Below the pieces are notes generated by a model. The model did no database searches. It had not been told where the DNA came from and was given only the letters and a program-made list of their open reading frames with translations. This document shows positions 13,463-13,877 of a stretch of DNA of 13,877 nt, in pieces (the stretch's first letter is position 1; the number at the start of each line of letters is the position of its first letter). The translations under genes and the position numbers were made by a program. The stretch covers positions 1-13,877 of the forward strand of contig JBEDUI010000214.1 of assembly GCA_040414495.1 (NCBI GenBank), given 5' to 3'. The stretch is from DATAVB01 sp040414495. Its GTDB lineage: Bacteria; Actinomycetota; Actinomycetes; Mycobacteriales; QHCD01.

Positions 13463-13508
13463 GCAATTTCAGCGCCGGAAAACAGCCCTGAGGTCACGCT
13501 CGCTGCAA
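13441..13508. repeat. Inverted-repeat core at the orientation switch, right array
   Basis: Arms TTGCAGCGAACGTGAC (13441-13456) and GTCACGCTCGCTGCAA (13493-13508) pair at 15 of 16 positions around a 36-nt loop beginning ACCAGAGCAA. Arm length, loop length, the location of the single mismatch and about two thirds of the loop match the element at 156-223, in the same orientation. Confidence 0.8.
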
Positions 13509-13877
13509 TCGGCGCGAACGCATGCGGGCCGGTGAACCCTCACGTCACGCTCACCGCCATCAGCGCCCACGGGAACGGGTCCGCGAACCCTCACGTCACG
13601 CTCGCTGCAATCAGGGCGAGCGGGAACGGGTCAGCCCAGCCCTCACATCACGCTCACCGCAATCAGGGCGAGCGGGAGCCCTCACATCACGCTCACCGCA
13701 ATCGGTGTCAACGCAAGCGGGCCGGTGAACCCTCACGTCACGCTCGCCGCCATCAGCGCCCACGGGAACGGGTCCACGAACCCTCACGTCACGCTCGCTG
13801 CAATCAGGGCGAGCGGGAACGGGTCCGCGAGCACTCACATCACGCTCACCGCAATCAGGGCGAGCGGGAGCCCTCAC
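13493..13877. repeat. Right-end tandem array of 51/39-bp units with 193-bp higher-order repeat
   Basis: Units beginning RTCACGCTCRCYGC start at 13493, 13544, 13595, 13647, 13686, 13737, 13788 and 13839, giving steps of 51, 51, 52, 39, 51, 51, 51, and the last unit reaches the window edge after 39. The first four and last four units correspond one to one, so the array is two copies of a 193-bp higher-order block. Many units contain CGCTCG-N12-CGAGCG, a 6-bp stem. No gene is supported from 13310 to the end; the array continues beyond the window. Confidence 0.9.

Noticed and set aside
13493..13877. CRISPR array or coding frame at the right end
   Set aside because: Sequence between cores is itself repeated in a 193-bp block, not unique. 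The minus-strand frame here is a repeat translation.
1..13877. Composite transposon or genomic island bounded by the two end arrays
   Set aside because: No transposase, integrase, terminal target-site duplication or tRNA attachment site is visible. The arrays share only a short core, so a mobile-unit claim is not supported from this window.

Overview
The window is high-GC DNA of actinobacterial type. Codon third positions are strongly G/C, GTG starts are common, Shine-Dalgarno (SD) sequences are AGGAGG-like, and the gene families are typical of Actinomycetota: IclR, stand-alone Clp N-domain protein, an ECF sigma factor coupled to a VOC protein, and an FdhF/YdeP-type molybdoenzyme. I cannot assign a genus. 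No rRNA, tRNA, IS element, phage gene or CRISPR array is visible.

Layout. Positions 1-630 hold no gene; they carry a tandem-repeat array. Then come an IclR regulator (-), a Clp N-domain protein (-), a divergent ferredoxin/rhodocoxin-reductase-like flavoprotein (+) and a ROK-family protein (+). The ROK gene ends inside the stop region of a convergent three-domain VOC gene (-), which is translationally coupled to an upstream ECF sigma factor gene (-). Divergent from the sigma factor is a DUF6319-like protein (+), followed by a 329-nt gap, a glutathione peroxidase (+) and a 5-formyltetrahydrofolate cyclo-ligase (+) that look like an operon. A 283-nt convergent gap contains a long perfect hairpin repeat. 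Next are a YdeP-like molybdopterin oxidoreductase (-) and, upstream of it on the same strand, a ThuA-like gene (-). A divergent zinc alcohol/polyol dehydrogenase (+) follows. Positions 13310-13877 are again a gene-free repeat array.

Function. The genes look like ordinary accessory metabolism and stress functions: redox enzymes, thiol peroxidase, folate salvage, polyol or sugar-related enzymes and regulators. There is no obvious defence system or biosynthetic cluster. The tightest functional units are the sigma/VOC pair (8-nt overlap), the peroxidase/cyclo-ligase pair (4-nt gap) and the ThuA/YdeP pair.

The most unusual signal is non-coding. The arrays at the two ends share a core element of the same geometry: a 16-bp arm, a 36-nt related loop, then a 16-bp inverted arm. 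It lies in the same orientation about 13.3 kb apart, and one terminal base pair covaries between the copies. Repeat units run in opposite orientation on the two sides of each core. Smaller structured sites include a perfect 9-bp inverted repeat overlapping the ThuA SD, a 13-bp palindrome identical to the core of the tet operator, and a 22-bp-arm palindrome between convergent genes.
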